64,000 bases of DNA from JAFGHJ01 sp964523975 (GCA_964523975.1 CAZGBM010000002.1:1-64000), one strand, 5' to 3'. Shown: positions 16,573-25,133, counted from the stretch's first letter. The notes: generated by a model not told the origin, from the letters alone. Made by a program: numbers and translations.

Positions 16573-17836
16573 AAAGTTCCTTCGCTCTTCTAGCGTATGG
16601 AGTATTTGGATATTTTCCCATCAGCATTGAAAAAAGATTGTTTGCTTCAGCTGAGTAACTTGAGTCTTCAGTTATATCTATATTTAAGAGAGTAAAGATT
16701 GCCTTTGGGGCGTATACGCTTGACGGGAATGTTTCATATACTTTCTTGTACCATTCAATACCCTTCATTTTTTCCTCTAAATCCCAGTAACAAATTTCTC
16801 CTATTCTGAAAAACAAATATGCAGAATCTTTCTTTTCGAAATTTTCTGTCAATTCATATTCTTTATTGGTTTCTGTTTTCTTTGAAAGCGAATTCAATAG
16901 GGAGAGGTTTTCAAATACTCTCTCTTTTGAGAGTGCCTTTTTGCTTATTTCTCCGAAATCACCTTTGGATGTCGCTTCCTTATATAGCTCGAGCGCAGCG
17001 GAAGTGTCTCCCTGACACTCTTTTATTTCTCCAAGATGATATTTTGCGGTAGCCCCGAGACTGTCTTTTTTTTGCTCAACCAGGCGGAAAGTTTTCTCTG
17101 CCTCTTCGAATTTCCCGAGTTTTTTCAGCGTTTCCCCTTTGAGCAGAGATTGCGAATCGTTTTGTGTTCCTTTTTCAATCACGGATAAAGCTTTTTCCAG
17201 GCTATCCATTTCCGAGTATAATTCTGCCAGGCTATATATGAGTTTGCTTGAGGGTTCTTCTTTGCTTTCCTTGAGTGCTTTTTTGTACATTTCAAGTGCT
17301 TTTTCTCTGTTTCCTATAGACCTGTTTGCGTTACCGATTATATAATAGACAAGTTCGGATTGCTCACCATATTTATCGATGATTTTTTCGCCTTCCTCGA
17401 TTGTTTTTTGAGGATTATCCGTCAGAAGGTACAATTCTAATCTTGTTCTAAATGTTTCTATTCTTGTTTCGGAGTCGTTGGAGTTGGAAGCCCTGTCAAG
17501 AAATAAAATTGCTTCGTCGGGATCCTTTTTTTCGAGGGCTATTTTACCGAGAAAAAGATAACTTTCGTCCCTGAAAGGGGAGGAGGGGAAGCCCTCGATA
17601 AGTTTTTTTAAATTTATTCTTGCTTCATCGAAATTTTTTAAATGGTAATAACTTTTCCCCATGATAAAGAGCGCATCGTCTGCATATTTTGAATCTCGGC
17701 GTTTATCAAGTATTTTTTTACATTTCTCTATACTCTTATTATAGTTTTCTTCGTCATAATATTTTTTGGCATTATAGAATGTGTTATAATAAACGCACCC
17801 TGAGAAGAATAGAAAAACGAGAAGAGTTTTTTTCAT
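16532..17836 (-). CDS. TPR lipoprotein (BamD/YfgC-like)
   Basis: This 434-residue protein starts MKKTLLVFLFFSGC, a lipoprotein signal peptide with Cys14 as the lipidated residue. The rest is TPRs (NYNKSIEKCKKILDKRRDS, NFDEARINLKKLIEGFPSS, DPDEAILFLDRASNS and others), ending with ERAKELYGHYVQ-like repeats. The YYNTFYNAKKYYDEENY start and regular repeats resemble BamD and related outer-membrane TPR lipoproteins, but it is longer and the assignment to the BAM complex is only a possibility. It sits between rng and pyrK with overlaps on both sides. Confidence 0.82.
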   Translation of the reverse strand: MKKTLLVFLFFSGCVYYNTFYNAKKYYDEENYNKSIEKCKKILDKRRDSKYADDALFIMGKSYYHLKNFDEARINLKKLIEGFPSSPFRDESYLFLGKIALEKKDPDEAILFLDRASNSNDSETRIETFRTRLELYLLTDNPQKTIEEGEKIIDKYGEQSELVYYIIGNANRSIGNREKALEMYKKALKESKEEPSSKLIYSLAELYSEMDSLEKALSVIEKGTQNDSQSLLKGETLKKLGKFEEAEKTFRLVEQKKDSLGATAKYHLGEIKECQGDTSAALELYKEATSKGDFGEISKKALSKERVFENLSLLNSLSKKTETNKEYELTENFEKKDSAYLFFRIGEICYWDLEEKMKGIEWYKKVYETFPSSVYAPKAIFTLLNIDITEDSSYSAEANNLFSMLMGKYPNTPYARRAKELYGHYVQDTTGTRK

Positions 17837-19299
17837 ATTTCTTCTTTTATTATTTCTTCTTTATTGTATGTGATAACTTCCAACAATTCTATAGGGTTGT
17901 TTTCGGTATGAACGATTTCCACGTGCATTTTGTTCTTCTCGCAGGAATATTCAAGAGTATTTTTCCCTTCTGTTTCGAAATAGATGGCCACTCTGGGATT
18001 GGCAATAATACGCACTTTTGCGTTCAATAAAGCATCTCCCTTTTTTTCTAACCAGGTAGTGAACCGCGACAACAGGTAAGGAGCACTTAGAGCGTAACCT
18101 TTCCCTTTACAGTAAGGACAGGGTTCGACGAAGCTCTTGGCTATATTTTTGCGTGCCCTCTCTCTGGTCATTTCGAGAAGCCCATTGGGAGAAAGTTTCG
18201 GAACGATTTTGAACCTTGCTTTGCTATTTTTTAATTGTCTTTTAAATATCTTTAGCAATTCATACTGATTTTCTTTTTTCTGCATATCTATAAAGTCTAT
18301 TATAATTATGCCGCCAATATCTCTTAAATTTAATTGTCTTGCAATCTCTATAGCACCTTCACAATTTGTTTTGAATATCATTTCTTCCGTCTTCTCTTTA
18401 CCTTTGTAAGAACCGGTATTTACGTCAAAGACGGTAAGAGCCTCAGTCTCGTCTATTACGATATGTCCTCCGCTTTTAAGATGAATCTTTCTTCTGAATA
18501 TCGAACGCAGTTCTTGTTCGATCCAATAATGATTGAATATCGGAGTATGGTTTCTGTATAATTTTACCTTTTTTATCAGAGAGGACTTTTTTCTGCCGAG
18601 ATATTCTCCTATCTTTTTGAACGCTTCTTCCGAATCTATAATAAATTCGGAAACAGAATCATCCAGCAGATCCCGTGCCATTCTTATAGGCAGTTCGTCA
18701 TCTTTCCACAGGACGGTTGGTGCTTTTACCGTTTTACTTTTATTTTCAATTTTTTCCCAGGTTTTCTTTATTTCCAGAAGGTCGGTTTTCATGACTCTTA
18801 TATCCTCGCCGGAAGAAGCGGTTCTGATAATTATACCCATGTCATCCGTATGCAGTTCTCTTGCTATATCTTTTAATTTACGTCTATCTTTCTCGTTTCT
18901 TATTTTTCTTGACACGCCGAACGCATCTTTGAAAGGCATGAGAACGAGATATTTTCCCGGAATCGCTATAAATGTCGTGAGCCGTGCACCCTTTGTTCCG
19001 TAAGGTTCCTTTTTGACTTGGACGAGGAGCTCCAGATCTTCTTTATCCTCTTTTTTATAAGGCAAGGAAAGATATAGGTCGTTTAAAGGCAGAAATCCGG
19101 CTGATTCGGCTCCAATGTCGACAAAGACGGCATTTAATTCTTTTCGGATTGCAATTATCCTGCCTTTTATTATTGTCCCCGGAGAGTAACAGGAGTTTCC
19201 TCTCTCTATATAGAACTCGACCAGTTCTCCTTTTTCGCGAACTGCAACTCTTACATCATCTCTTCTTACGTTGAGAATTATTTGCTTTTTTGTATTCAT
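17833..19299 (-). CDS. rng: Ribonuclease E/G family protein
   Basis: This 488-residue endoribonuclease has an S1 RNA-binding domain near residues 35-130 (GTIIKGRIIAIRKELNAVFV). The metal site is formed by VFDVNTGSYKGK and IIIIDFIDMQ, and the zinc-link motif is CPYCKGKGY, near residue 405. It cleaves single-stranded AU-rich RNA for rRNA and mRNA processing. The length fits RNase G, without the long RNase E degradosome tail. It overlaps the TPR lipoprotein gene by 4 bp and follows lpd with no gap. Confidence 0.93.
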   Translation of the reverse strand: MNTKKQIILNVRRDDVRVAVREKGELVEFYIERGNSCYSPGTIIKGRIIAIRKELNAVFVDIGAESAGFLPLNDLYLSLPYKKEDKEDLELLVQVKKEPYGTKGARLTTFIAIPGKYLVLMPFKDAFGVSRKIRNEKDRRKLKDIARELHTDDMGIIIRTASSGEDIRVMKTDLLEIKKTWEKIENKSKTVKAPTVLWKDDELPIRMARDLLDDSVSEFIIDSEEAFKKIGEYLGRKKSSLIKKVKLYRNHTPIFNHYWIEQELRSIFRRKIHLKSGGHIVIDETEALTVFDVNTGSYKGKEKTEEMIFKTNCEGAIEIARQLNLRDIGGIIIIDFIDMQKKENQYELLKIFKRQLKNSKARFKIVPKLSPNGLLEMTRERARKNIAKSFVEPCPYCKGKGYALSAPYLLSRFTTWLEKKGDALLNAKVRIIANPRVAIYFETEGKNTLEYSCEKNKMHVEIVHTENNPIELLEVITYNKEEIIKEEI

Positions 19300-20625
19300 T
19301 TAAACAGATTGGATTTTAGCCGTTGTTGCGGCTAACGAAGCCTCTCTTATAATCTCCGAAAATGTTGGATGAGGAAAAACTACCTCCGAAAGTTGCTCTA
19401 CGCCCAGCTCATTGTCCATAGCCAGGCTTAAAGCAGATATTAGTTCCGAAGCATTCTCTCCCACTATTATGCTTCCCAGTATTTCCCCATCTTCTGTGTG
19501 AATTATTTTGATATATCCTGTTGTTTGACCGCTTGCTATTGCTCTGCCATTTGAGGCATAGGGAATTTTTGAGACTTTATAATCTATGTTCTCCAAGCGC
19601 GCTTTTTCTTCCGAATAGCCTACAGAAGCAATTTCGGGATGAGTGTAAACGACTCTTGGTATAGAGTAGCCTTCTTTTTTGATTTTTTCTCCGAGTATGT
19701 TCCTCGCTGCAATTTCCGCCTCTTTGTAAGCAGAATGGGCGAGAAGATGGCCGCCAGTGCAGTCTCCTATTGCATATACGTTTTTGATTTTCGTTTCTAA
19801 AAAATCGTTAACTTCAACCACTTCATTCTTATAAAGAATCTCCCGGGGAAGAGTATCTATATTGGGGATTCTACCAATCGAAACAAGGACTTTTTGAGAT
19901 TCGATTTTTTCTTCTTTACCGTTTTTCTTGAAAAACACTTCAAAGTTGTCGTTTTTATTTTCAACCTCGGTAACTTCCGAGGAAAAATAGAACTTTATAC
20001 CTCTTTTCATCAGACTTTTGCGTAAAATAGCGGCGGATTCAACGTCCTCGCCCGGTAAGGCTTCATTCTCTTTCTCTATAAAATAAACCTTGCAACCCAG
20101 ACAGGAAAAGATATATCCAAACTCAAGGCCGATAAACCCCGCACCTATTATGGCAATAGACTCAGGCAGTTCGGGTGTTTCCAGCGCATCCGTGCTGTCC
20201 CAGACATCTTCAGGCGCGGGAAAAGGAGATTGTATCGGAGTGGAGCCTGTAGCCAAAATTACTCTATCAAATTTTAATACTTTACCGTTAACTTCTATAG
20301 AGCCGTCTCTTTTAAGTTTTGCTTCTTTTTTTATTATCTGGATTTTTTTCTCTTTGAGCAACCCCATAAGTCCCAGAATAACCTTTTTGACAGCCAGTTT
20401 TTTATCCTGTTGAATCTTTTTCCAGTCGATTTTTATCTTGTCCGAATCGATTGAATCGTAAAGACTTACAGAAGCAATAAGAGATTTCGTTGGTATGCAT
20501 CCGGTATTGAGGCATACCCCACCTATTTCCCCTTTTTCAAATAACTGGACTTTATTGTTTTTGTTAGCTACCCTGATAGCTGCGCTATATCCAGCAGGGC
20601 CTCCGCCAATGATTCCTATTTGCAT
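19300..20625 (-). CDS. lpdA: Dihydrolipoamide dehydrogenase (E3)
   Basis: This 441-residue flavoprotein disulfide reductase has FAD motif IGIIGGGPAGYSAAIR, redox pair GGVCLNTGCIPTKS, NAD motif AIIGAGFIGLEFG and C-terminal active-site HPTFSE. It reoxidises lipoyl groups of 2-oxoacid dehydrogenases or the glycine cleavage system, none of which is encoded nearby. The start at 20625 is chosen because the flavin fold begins at the second residue there; an upstream in-frame extension of 24 residues has no homologous look. It ends exactly where rng begins. Confidence 0.93.
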   Translation of the reverse strand: MQIGIIGGGPAGYSAAIRVANKNNKVQLFEKGEIGGVCLNTGCIPTKSLIASVSLYDSIDSDKIKIDWKKIQQDKKLAVKKVILGLMGLLKEKKIQIIKKEAKLKRDGSIEVNGKVLKFDRVILATGSTPIQSPFPAPEDVWDSTDALETPELPESIAIIGAGFIGLEFGYIFSCLGCKVYFIEKENEALPGEDVESAAILRKSLMKRGIKFYFSSEVTEVENKNDNFEVFFKKNGKEEKIESQKVLVSIGRIPNIDTLPREILYKNEVVEVNDFLETKIKNVYAIGDCTGGHLLAHSAYKEAEIAARNILGEKIKKEGYSIPRVVYTHPEIASVGYSEEKARLENIDYKVSKIPYASNGRAIASGQTTGYIKIIHTEDGEILGSIIVGENASELISALSLAMDNELGVEQLSEVVFPHPTFSEIIREASLAATTAKIQSV

Positions 20626-20726
20626 TATATCCGGAAAAGTACAGTATTTAGGCTTAAAAGTCAAGGGTTGGGGCGCTACGCATGAGCGAATTGGCAAAAC
20701 TGAAATTTGGTTGAGCAGAACTCTGA

Positions 20727-21641
20727 TTACTTTTCCATAAGATACAGAGCAAGTAATTTTGATATTTCCTGACCTGTGTTCAACTCATAGTATGAATAAC
20801 CGGGAGATGTGTTAACTTCCAGGCAGTACACCTGTTCTTGTGCAAAAATAAGGTCGATTCCGGCAAAAGAAAGCCCAAGATTAAATGTAAGTTTTACACA
20901 TTTATTTAAAATGCTTTCAGGTAATTCATATGGTTCGAGTTCAACATTATGGTCGTCGATATGAGAATATCTGTAATCCACGGCAGGTGACTTAATTTTT
21001 GTAGCCAGTGCTTTCTTGCCGATAACATGTACCCTGACGTTAAACCCGTCTATTTTTCTTTGAAATTGTGTTGGGAGCAAGCAAACCTCATTAAGACGAT
21101 TTAAATCTTCAGATGTAATTTGTTGAACGATTGAACGTTCGAAGCTAATGGATTTATAAATAACTTCTCTGTTATTATAGTCTATGAAATCTTTGGCTTC
21201 GGCAGGGTCGTTGGTTATTATGGTCGCGGGGATACTAAAATCCGCTTTTTTTATCAGCTGTGCTTGATAAGGTTTTGAGAAGTTCGAAAGCATTGCTCTT
21301 CTTCTATTAACCATGTTTACGGGTAGAATATCGAACAAATCATATAGAGACATTATTATGGATTTAGTCTTGGTAAGAAGAGCTCTATCGTTTTTTGCAG
21401 CCGGCATATCTTCGGCATCCATAAATCGCAGAAAAACGCTGCGGATATCTTTGATATCTACCGTGTCGTTTCCGACCTTAATCATACCACCTATTCCGTC
21501 TTTCCCCAGCGACCACCGCATTTGTACGCTATCAGGAAGGCTTTCCTGGTCTAGAACCAGAAAATCAGCCTTTTCTTTCTGCAGGGCCTCAATCAAAAGC
21601 CGGGTGGGAGATTCATATTTAACGCCGCACACAAGTACCAT
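20727..21641 (-). CDS. ATP-grasp ligase of the graspetide (MvdC/MvdD-like) type
   Basis: This 304-residue ATP-grasp enzyme resembles the ligases that form ester or amide cross-links in microviridin-type peptides. The central part has NRRRAMLSNFSKPYQAQLI, then TIITNDPAEAKDF and an ATP-site VIYKSIS (Lys163). The catalytic end is FNVRVHVIGKK, FAGIDLI (Asp263) and CLEVNTSPGYSYYE (Glu275 and Asn277 as Mg ligands), followed by TGQEISKLLA. All metal residues are present, so it should be active. The ATG at 21641 starts at the fold; a longer frame to 21689 would overlap the upstream gene. It is the last gene of the protease/ATP-grasp operon, 101 bp before lpd. Confidence 0.82.
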   Translation of the reverse strand: MVLVCGVKYESPTRLLIEALQKEKADFLVLDQESLPDSVQMRWSLGKDGIGGMIKVGNDTVDIKDIRSVFLRFMDAEDMPAAKNDRALLTKTKSIIMSLYDLFDILPVNMVNRRRAMLSNFSKPYQAQLIKKADFSIPATIITNDPAEAKDFIDYNNREVIYKSISFERSIVQQITSEDLNRLNEVCLLPTQFQRKIDGFNVRVHVIGKKALATKIKSPAVDYRYSHIDDHNVELEPYELPESILNKCVKLTFNLGLSFAGIDLIFAQEQVYCLEVNTSPGYSYYELNTGQEISKLLALYLMEK

Positions 21642-21645
21642 CGAT

Positions 21646-22530
21646 CTAAATAATACAATTAACAAGAGCAATGATGATATCTGAATCATGAACGCGTAGA
21701 CTGTCGAAGGATAGATTTTTTGTCATAGAATTTAGATACCATGTGCCCTCTGTGTCGATAGCAAAATAATATTCGGCAACGATAAGATTCAATGAAGAAT
21801 GTATTTTTAAAAGGGATTCCAAAATTTTTTCAGGTATCTCGGAACATTTCATTTTCTTGCCGTGCCGATTACCGTCAATAGAAGTACAAAAAATTTGATT
21901 TCCTACTGCACTTATACCGACAAACATATTGCCGGGCAATTCACGAACCCGTACTTGATTGAAATATGTTGGGTACCGCTTTAGAAGGACTTCGCTCAAT
22001 TCCATTTCGAAATATGGGTTTTCTCCCATGTCTACAAAAGATGCCAAAACCCCCTCATTTAACAATTGAGAAGCCACCATACCCGTTTCTATTATCGAAT
22101 AACCCGGAACATCTATATCATACGCTTGTGCTTTACAATACAACTCCGAAATTGTCGGCATGGCCCCGGATAATTGGTTGCTGCCGGGAGGATTAATAAC
22201 GGGGCATTTCAAACTTGATAGCATGCTGTACCATAAAGCAGTCGTCTCGGTTGCCGCATATTTTGCGTCTCTCTCGGACATATACATCCAATGCTCGGGG
22301 ACAAAACCGTCAAACTCGACCAGTACGCCCTCTATTTCTTCCGAGCTTATTTTTTCGGAATGAAACAACAATTTGAAATATTCCTCTTTTTTATTCATAT
22401 TGAACGTAACGGAAACATCGTTTGCGATATCGCATTGACGAAGAGTTATTACCTCTTTTCCCAACCTTTGTAGGGAATTTTTCAATTTTTCTGACACTAA
22501 GGAATTATAATCTCGCAATATTAAAATCAT
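21646..22530 (-). CDS. ATP-grasp-like protein, probably degenerate partner
   Basis: This 294-residue protein aligns in layout with its downstream ATP-grasp neighbour. An N-terminal domain starts MILILRDYNSLVSEKL. The linker contains GVLVEFDGFVPEHW, TTALWYSMLSSLKCPVINPP and KAQAYDIDVPGYSII, the spots where ATP-grasp peptide maturases have their NPP and KPYQ-like segments. The C-terminal TEGTWYLNSMTKN sits where the Mg-binding E-x-N motif belongs, but the Glu is absent. The usual ATP-binding Lys segment is also not evident. It may therefore be a pseudoenzyme or a substrate-binding subunit. The start at 22530 is preferred over a TTG at 22557. It lies 4 bp from the next gene. Confidence 0.65.
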   Translation of the reverse strand: MILILRDYNSLVSEKLKNSLQRLGKEVITLRQCDIANDVSVTFNMNKKEEYFKLLFHSEKISSEEIEGVLVEFDGFVPEHWMYMSERDAKYAATETTALWYSMLSSLKCPVINPPGSNQLSGAMPTISELYCKAQAYDIDVPGYSIIETGMVASQLLNEGVLASFVDMGENPYFEMELSEVLLKRYPTYFNQVRVRELPGNMFVGISAVGNQIFCTSIDGNRHGKKMKCSEIPEKILESLLKIHSSLNLIVAEYYFAIDTEGTWYLNSMTKNLSFDSLRVHDSDIIIALVNCII

Positions 22531-22608
22531 TATATTTCTAAAAGATCTGGCGACCAAAACGGAACCTTAACGAAAAACAGGCATGATATTCTCATTTTTG
22601 CCGATTAT

Positions 22609-22959
22609 TTATATCTTTTTTTGATTTTTCAAACCGGTTTTGAATACTTTAAAAGTTTCCGGAGTTTTTTTATTGAAAAAAGGCGGGAAACTACCGTGGA
22701 TTTCTTTTAGTAATTTACCGTTAGATGCGTCAAATAAATAATATCGACACCTGTGCCCCCAGTTATACCCGGATTGTTCATCAATAAAAACAAAGTAACT
22801 GGGCTTTTCAAATTTTATTTCCTGGTCAACTATATCCAGTATCTCTTCTTTATGGTATATTTTTTCATCCAAATACATTACCGATGAATCTTCGCCTGAG
22901 CATTCCTCAGCATATATTTTTGCAACGTTTTTTTTAATCGTGTTTTTAACATCCCCCAT
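22609..22959 (-). CDS. Stand-alone copy of the protease N-terminal domain
   Basis: This 116-residue cytoplasmic protein has no signal peptide. Residues about 55-107 match residues 55-107 of the C13-like protease encoded just upstream: 28 of 53 positions are identical by my count. Shared blocks are VFIDEQ, NWGH, LFDA/LYDA, GKL, FPPF and a final TF. The two proteins also begin similarly (KNTIKKNVAKIYAEE against ENIKKKIVEDVSKRY). I do not recognise the domain for certain; its pattern recalls inhibitory propeptide or PepSY-like modules. It could be an inhibitor of the protease, a modified substrate, or a leader-bearing precursor. It has a short tail rich in Lys (GLKNQKKI) and no obvious core peptide. 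Confidence 0.8.
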   Translation of the reverse strand: MGDVKNTIKKNVAKIYAEECSGEDSSVMYLDEKIYHKEEILDIVDQEIKFEKPSYFVFIDEQSGYNWGHRCRYYLFDASNGKLLKEIHGSFPPFFNKKTPETFKVFKTGLKNQKKI

Positions 22960-23035
22960 TTTCTGTTTCTAAAATTATAAGAGAATCATATCAGGCTGTC
23001 AATCCTTTAGCTGTCAGCGAGAATGTCTATCGGAA

Positions 23036-23079
23036 CGATTATGGCAGGAGATAACTTATAGTATCTCCTGCCATAATCG
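23036..23079. other. Perfect 18-bp inverted repeat (stem-loop)
   Basis: Arms at 23036-23053 and 23062-23079 are perfectly complementary (CGATTATGGCAGGAGATA) with an 8-nt loop. It lies in the 173-bp gap between the protease gene and the small shared-domain gene. No T-run follows on the minus strand, so it is not a classical terminator. It may reduce or process the transcript, changing the ratio of protease to downstream proteins, or be an operator. Confidence 0.75.
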
Positions 23080-23132
23080 ATTTTATCGACCTCTCATAAG
23101 TCCCGAATTAATAAGTAAAGGTTTATCGGAGC

Positions 23133-24731
23133 TTATTTTTTCTTATCCTTAAATGCTTTCCCTTTAATATCGGGACGCACATTGGATTTTATGAAAGGCG
23201 TCAGCTTATTTACCGCTTTCTCCAATGCCGTTATTCTGGTACTCAATGACTGAACTTCTCTACTCAACTTTGCACTCTGTGCAGCGAACCCGGATCGAGC
23301 CCTCATCAATTGCTCTTCTCGAATAGCAGGTATATCGACGTATGAATCGATTTCCTTCTCGAACTCCGATGTGAACATTTTTGCCTCCATCCCGAATTCT
23401 TTGAATTCTTTCATTACTTCCTTATAGCGATCCTTCAACATTTCTTTGATACCTGACTTTTCAAATTCTTTGAACTCCTTTAGAAGTTTGATAGAGGTAC
23501 AACAGCTACTCAAGAAGACAGATTTCGAAAGGTCGGTTGACGATTCTTGCATCTGCGGGTCGTCTTCGCTTAATGCGAAATCAAAGGCTTCGTATGCAGA
23601 AATTTTGCTGTCCAGATTATCATCAGGGGAGACGGCAAGCGCTGAACTGTCACCGCGAACACCCGCCATAGCAGAAATCCAGAGTTCTATCCAGGGGTCG
23701 AAAAACCAACCGCCTGCCGAAGATACTTTTTCCGGAACCGCGGTTTGAATAACCGTCTTATCTGCCGGACTTCCATTAATAACCGGTGGTATAAACGAAC
23801 CCGAACTGCATTGCTCCATTACAGCCAGAAGAGTTCTGAATCTTGGTAACGCGGATAGATCGGCTACAAAATCTTCCGCCCAATATTCTCCATCAGGGGT
23901 TGACATATAACCTTCGTCCGGCGTACCGCCCGGTCGGGTACTGTACCAACCATGATTATTCGTAAAGATGTACAAACAATCGTGACTTCCAATCCTCGTA
24001 GCAAGTTGACTTATTGCGTTCTGGAACCCCGTTCTGGTCCCATGTTCATTTACCTGTAGACGAAACGGCGTACCATCTACGGGATAGTCAATTGGATTGG
24101 CAAGGTCTTGTGCCGGTTCACAGAAGGCATCCCAACAGGATATATTCCAGTTGACGTTTCCGTCATGATTACAAACATAGATATCTCCGGGATTAAACCC
24201 ATAAACATCCAGGAGTGTTCGATATAGAAATTCGAAGTCGTTAACATGTCTACAATTGGAAGAGCCCGAAAACATTATAGCATAACGGTTGCCTTGTAGC
24301 TGCCACTTAAAAGGCAGTGGTCCAAGTAGTTTGTATCCGGTTAGTTTTGCGGGTTCAAGCGGTATTCTATTCATGCGTTTATTCTTATACAGTTTCGCAA
24401 TTTTCGGAACCCTTAAAGACTCAAATGTATCGGAAGGGTTTCGATTCAAGAACGGAGGAAATTTTCCGTCTATTTCGGATATAAGCTTTCCCTCTTTAGC
24501 GTCATACAATAAATGCTGGCACGCATGCCCCCAGTTCATACCGGGCTGTTCGTCAATAAAAACATAATGAGCAGGTTTTGCGACAGATATCTTCCTGTCG
24601 AAAACGTCTATTTTCGCACCCTTCTCGAATACTTTACCTTCTATGTACATAGCCGGATCTGCATGCTCACCTCTTTTGCTGAAGTATCGCTTGCTCACGT
24701 CTTCTACTATTTTTTTCTTAATGTTTTCCAT
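23133..24731 (-). CDS. Caspase-fold cysteine protease, C13 (legumain)-like, with N-terminal shared domain
   Basis: This 532-residue protein has no signal peptide. Residues 1-107 form the domain also found alone in the next gene. Residues about 148-420 are a clan CD protease. The first strand is RYAIMFSGSSNCRHVND, as in legumain AGSNG/RHQAD. The catalytic His260 is in IFTNNHG and Cys308 in MEQCSSGSF, matching the legumain E-A-C-x-S-G-S pattern. Residues about 430-532 are helical or coiled coil, ending in PFIKSNVRPDIKGKAF. The ATG at 24731 follows AGGAG at 8 nt; an upstream start is less likely. A TTGACA/TATACT promoter lies 84-118 bp upstream. Cleavage after Asn or Asp is known for C13; the target here is unknown. 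Confidence 0.85.
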   Translation of the reverse strand: MENIKKKIVEDVSKRYFSKRGEHADPAMYIEGKVFEKGAKIDVFDRKISVAKPAHYVFIDEQPGMNWGHACQHLLYDAKEGKLISEIDGKFPPFLNRNPSDTFESLRVPKIAKLYKNKRMNRIPLEPAKLTGYKLLGPLPFKWQLQGNRYAIMFSGSSNCRHVNDFEFLYRTLLDVYGFNPGDIYVCNHDGNVNWNISCWDAFCEPAQDLANPIDYPVDGTPFRLQVNEHGTRTGFQNAISQLATRIGSHDCLYIFTNNHGWYSTRPGGTPDEGYMSTPDGEYWAEDFVADLSALPRFRTLLAVMEQCSSGSFIPPVINGSPADKTVIQTAVPEKVSSAGGWFFDPWIELWISAMAGVRGDSSALAVSPDDNLDSKISAYEAFDFALSEDDPQMQESSTDLSKSVFLSSCCTSIKLLKEFKEFEKSGIKEMLKDRYKEVMKEFKEFGMEAKMFTSEFEKEIDSYVDIPAIREEQLMRARSGFAAQSAKLSREVQSLSTRITALEKAVNKLTPFIKSNVRPDIKGKAFKDKKK

Positions 24732-24821
24732 ATAACATCTCCTTTTTATGAAATTAAATATCCCCAAATTCAGCTTTTTACAAATCTCAAATCTTTAAAC
24801 CGAGTCCTTACGGGTGAGAAT

Positions 24822-24849
24822 AGTATAATAATTTTACATAATTTGTCAA
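24822..24849 (-). promoter_or_regulatory. Strong promoter of the protease/ATP-grasp operon
   Basis: On the minus strand TTGACA (24849-24844) and TATACT (24827-24822) are 16 bp apart. The leader is about 84 nt. The rest of the 430-bp gap (24850-25105) is AT-rich with no gene seen; a second TTGACA near 25002 has no matching -10 box. Confidence 0.75.
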
Positions 24850-25105
24850 TATATTTTTTTCTTTTTTTGATAAAAACGCTAAGTGTTATCGGATTTGTGA
24901 ATCAGGATGTATGTAATTCGGTTTTTCGACCAAAAAATGCACGAAAGGGTTGCCATATAATATTATGATTTAGCTTACGCAAAAAGCAAATGTAGAGCGT
25001 TTGTTGACAATTCTATTTTGTTGGTTTTCTCGAAATTTAAAAATATTTGATAACTTATCTTTGTTTTTGATTGTTGAAATCTATATTTTTCTAAAACATA
25101 GGTAT

Positions 25106-25133
25106 TTGACAAACCCGGAAAAAATATTACAAT
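25106..25133 (+). promoter_or_regulatory. Promoter of yjbQ
   Basis: TTGACA (25106-25111) and TACAAT (25128-25133) are separated by 16 bp, and the gene follows with an AAGGAGG site at 25150-25156. Confidence 0.7.

Noticed and set aside
22609..22959. Small protein called a graspetide precursor outright
   Set aside because: It has no repeated Thr/Ser and Asp/Glu core motif at its C-terminus, so the precursor role is kept as a hypothesis only.
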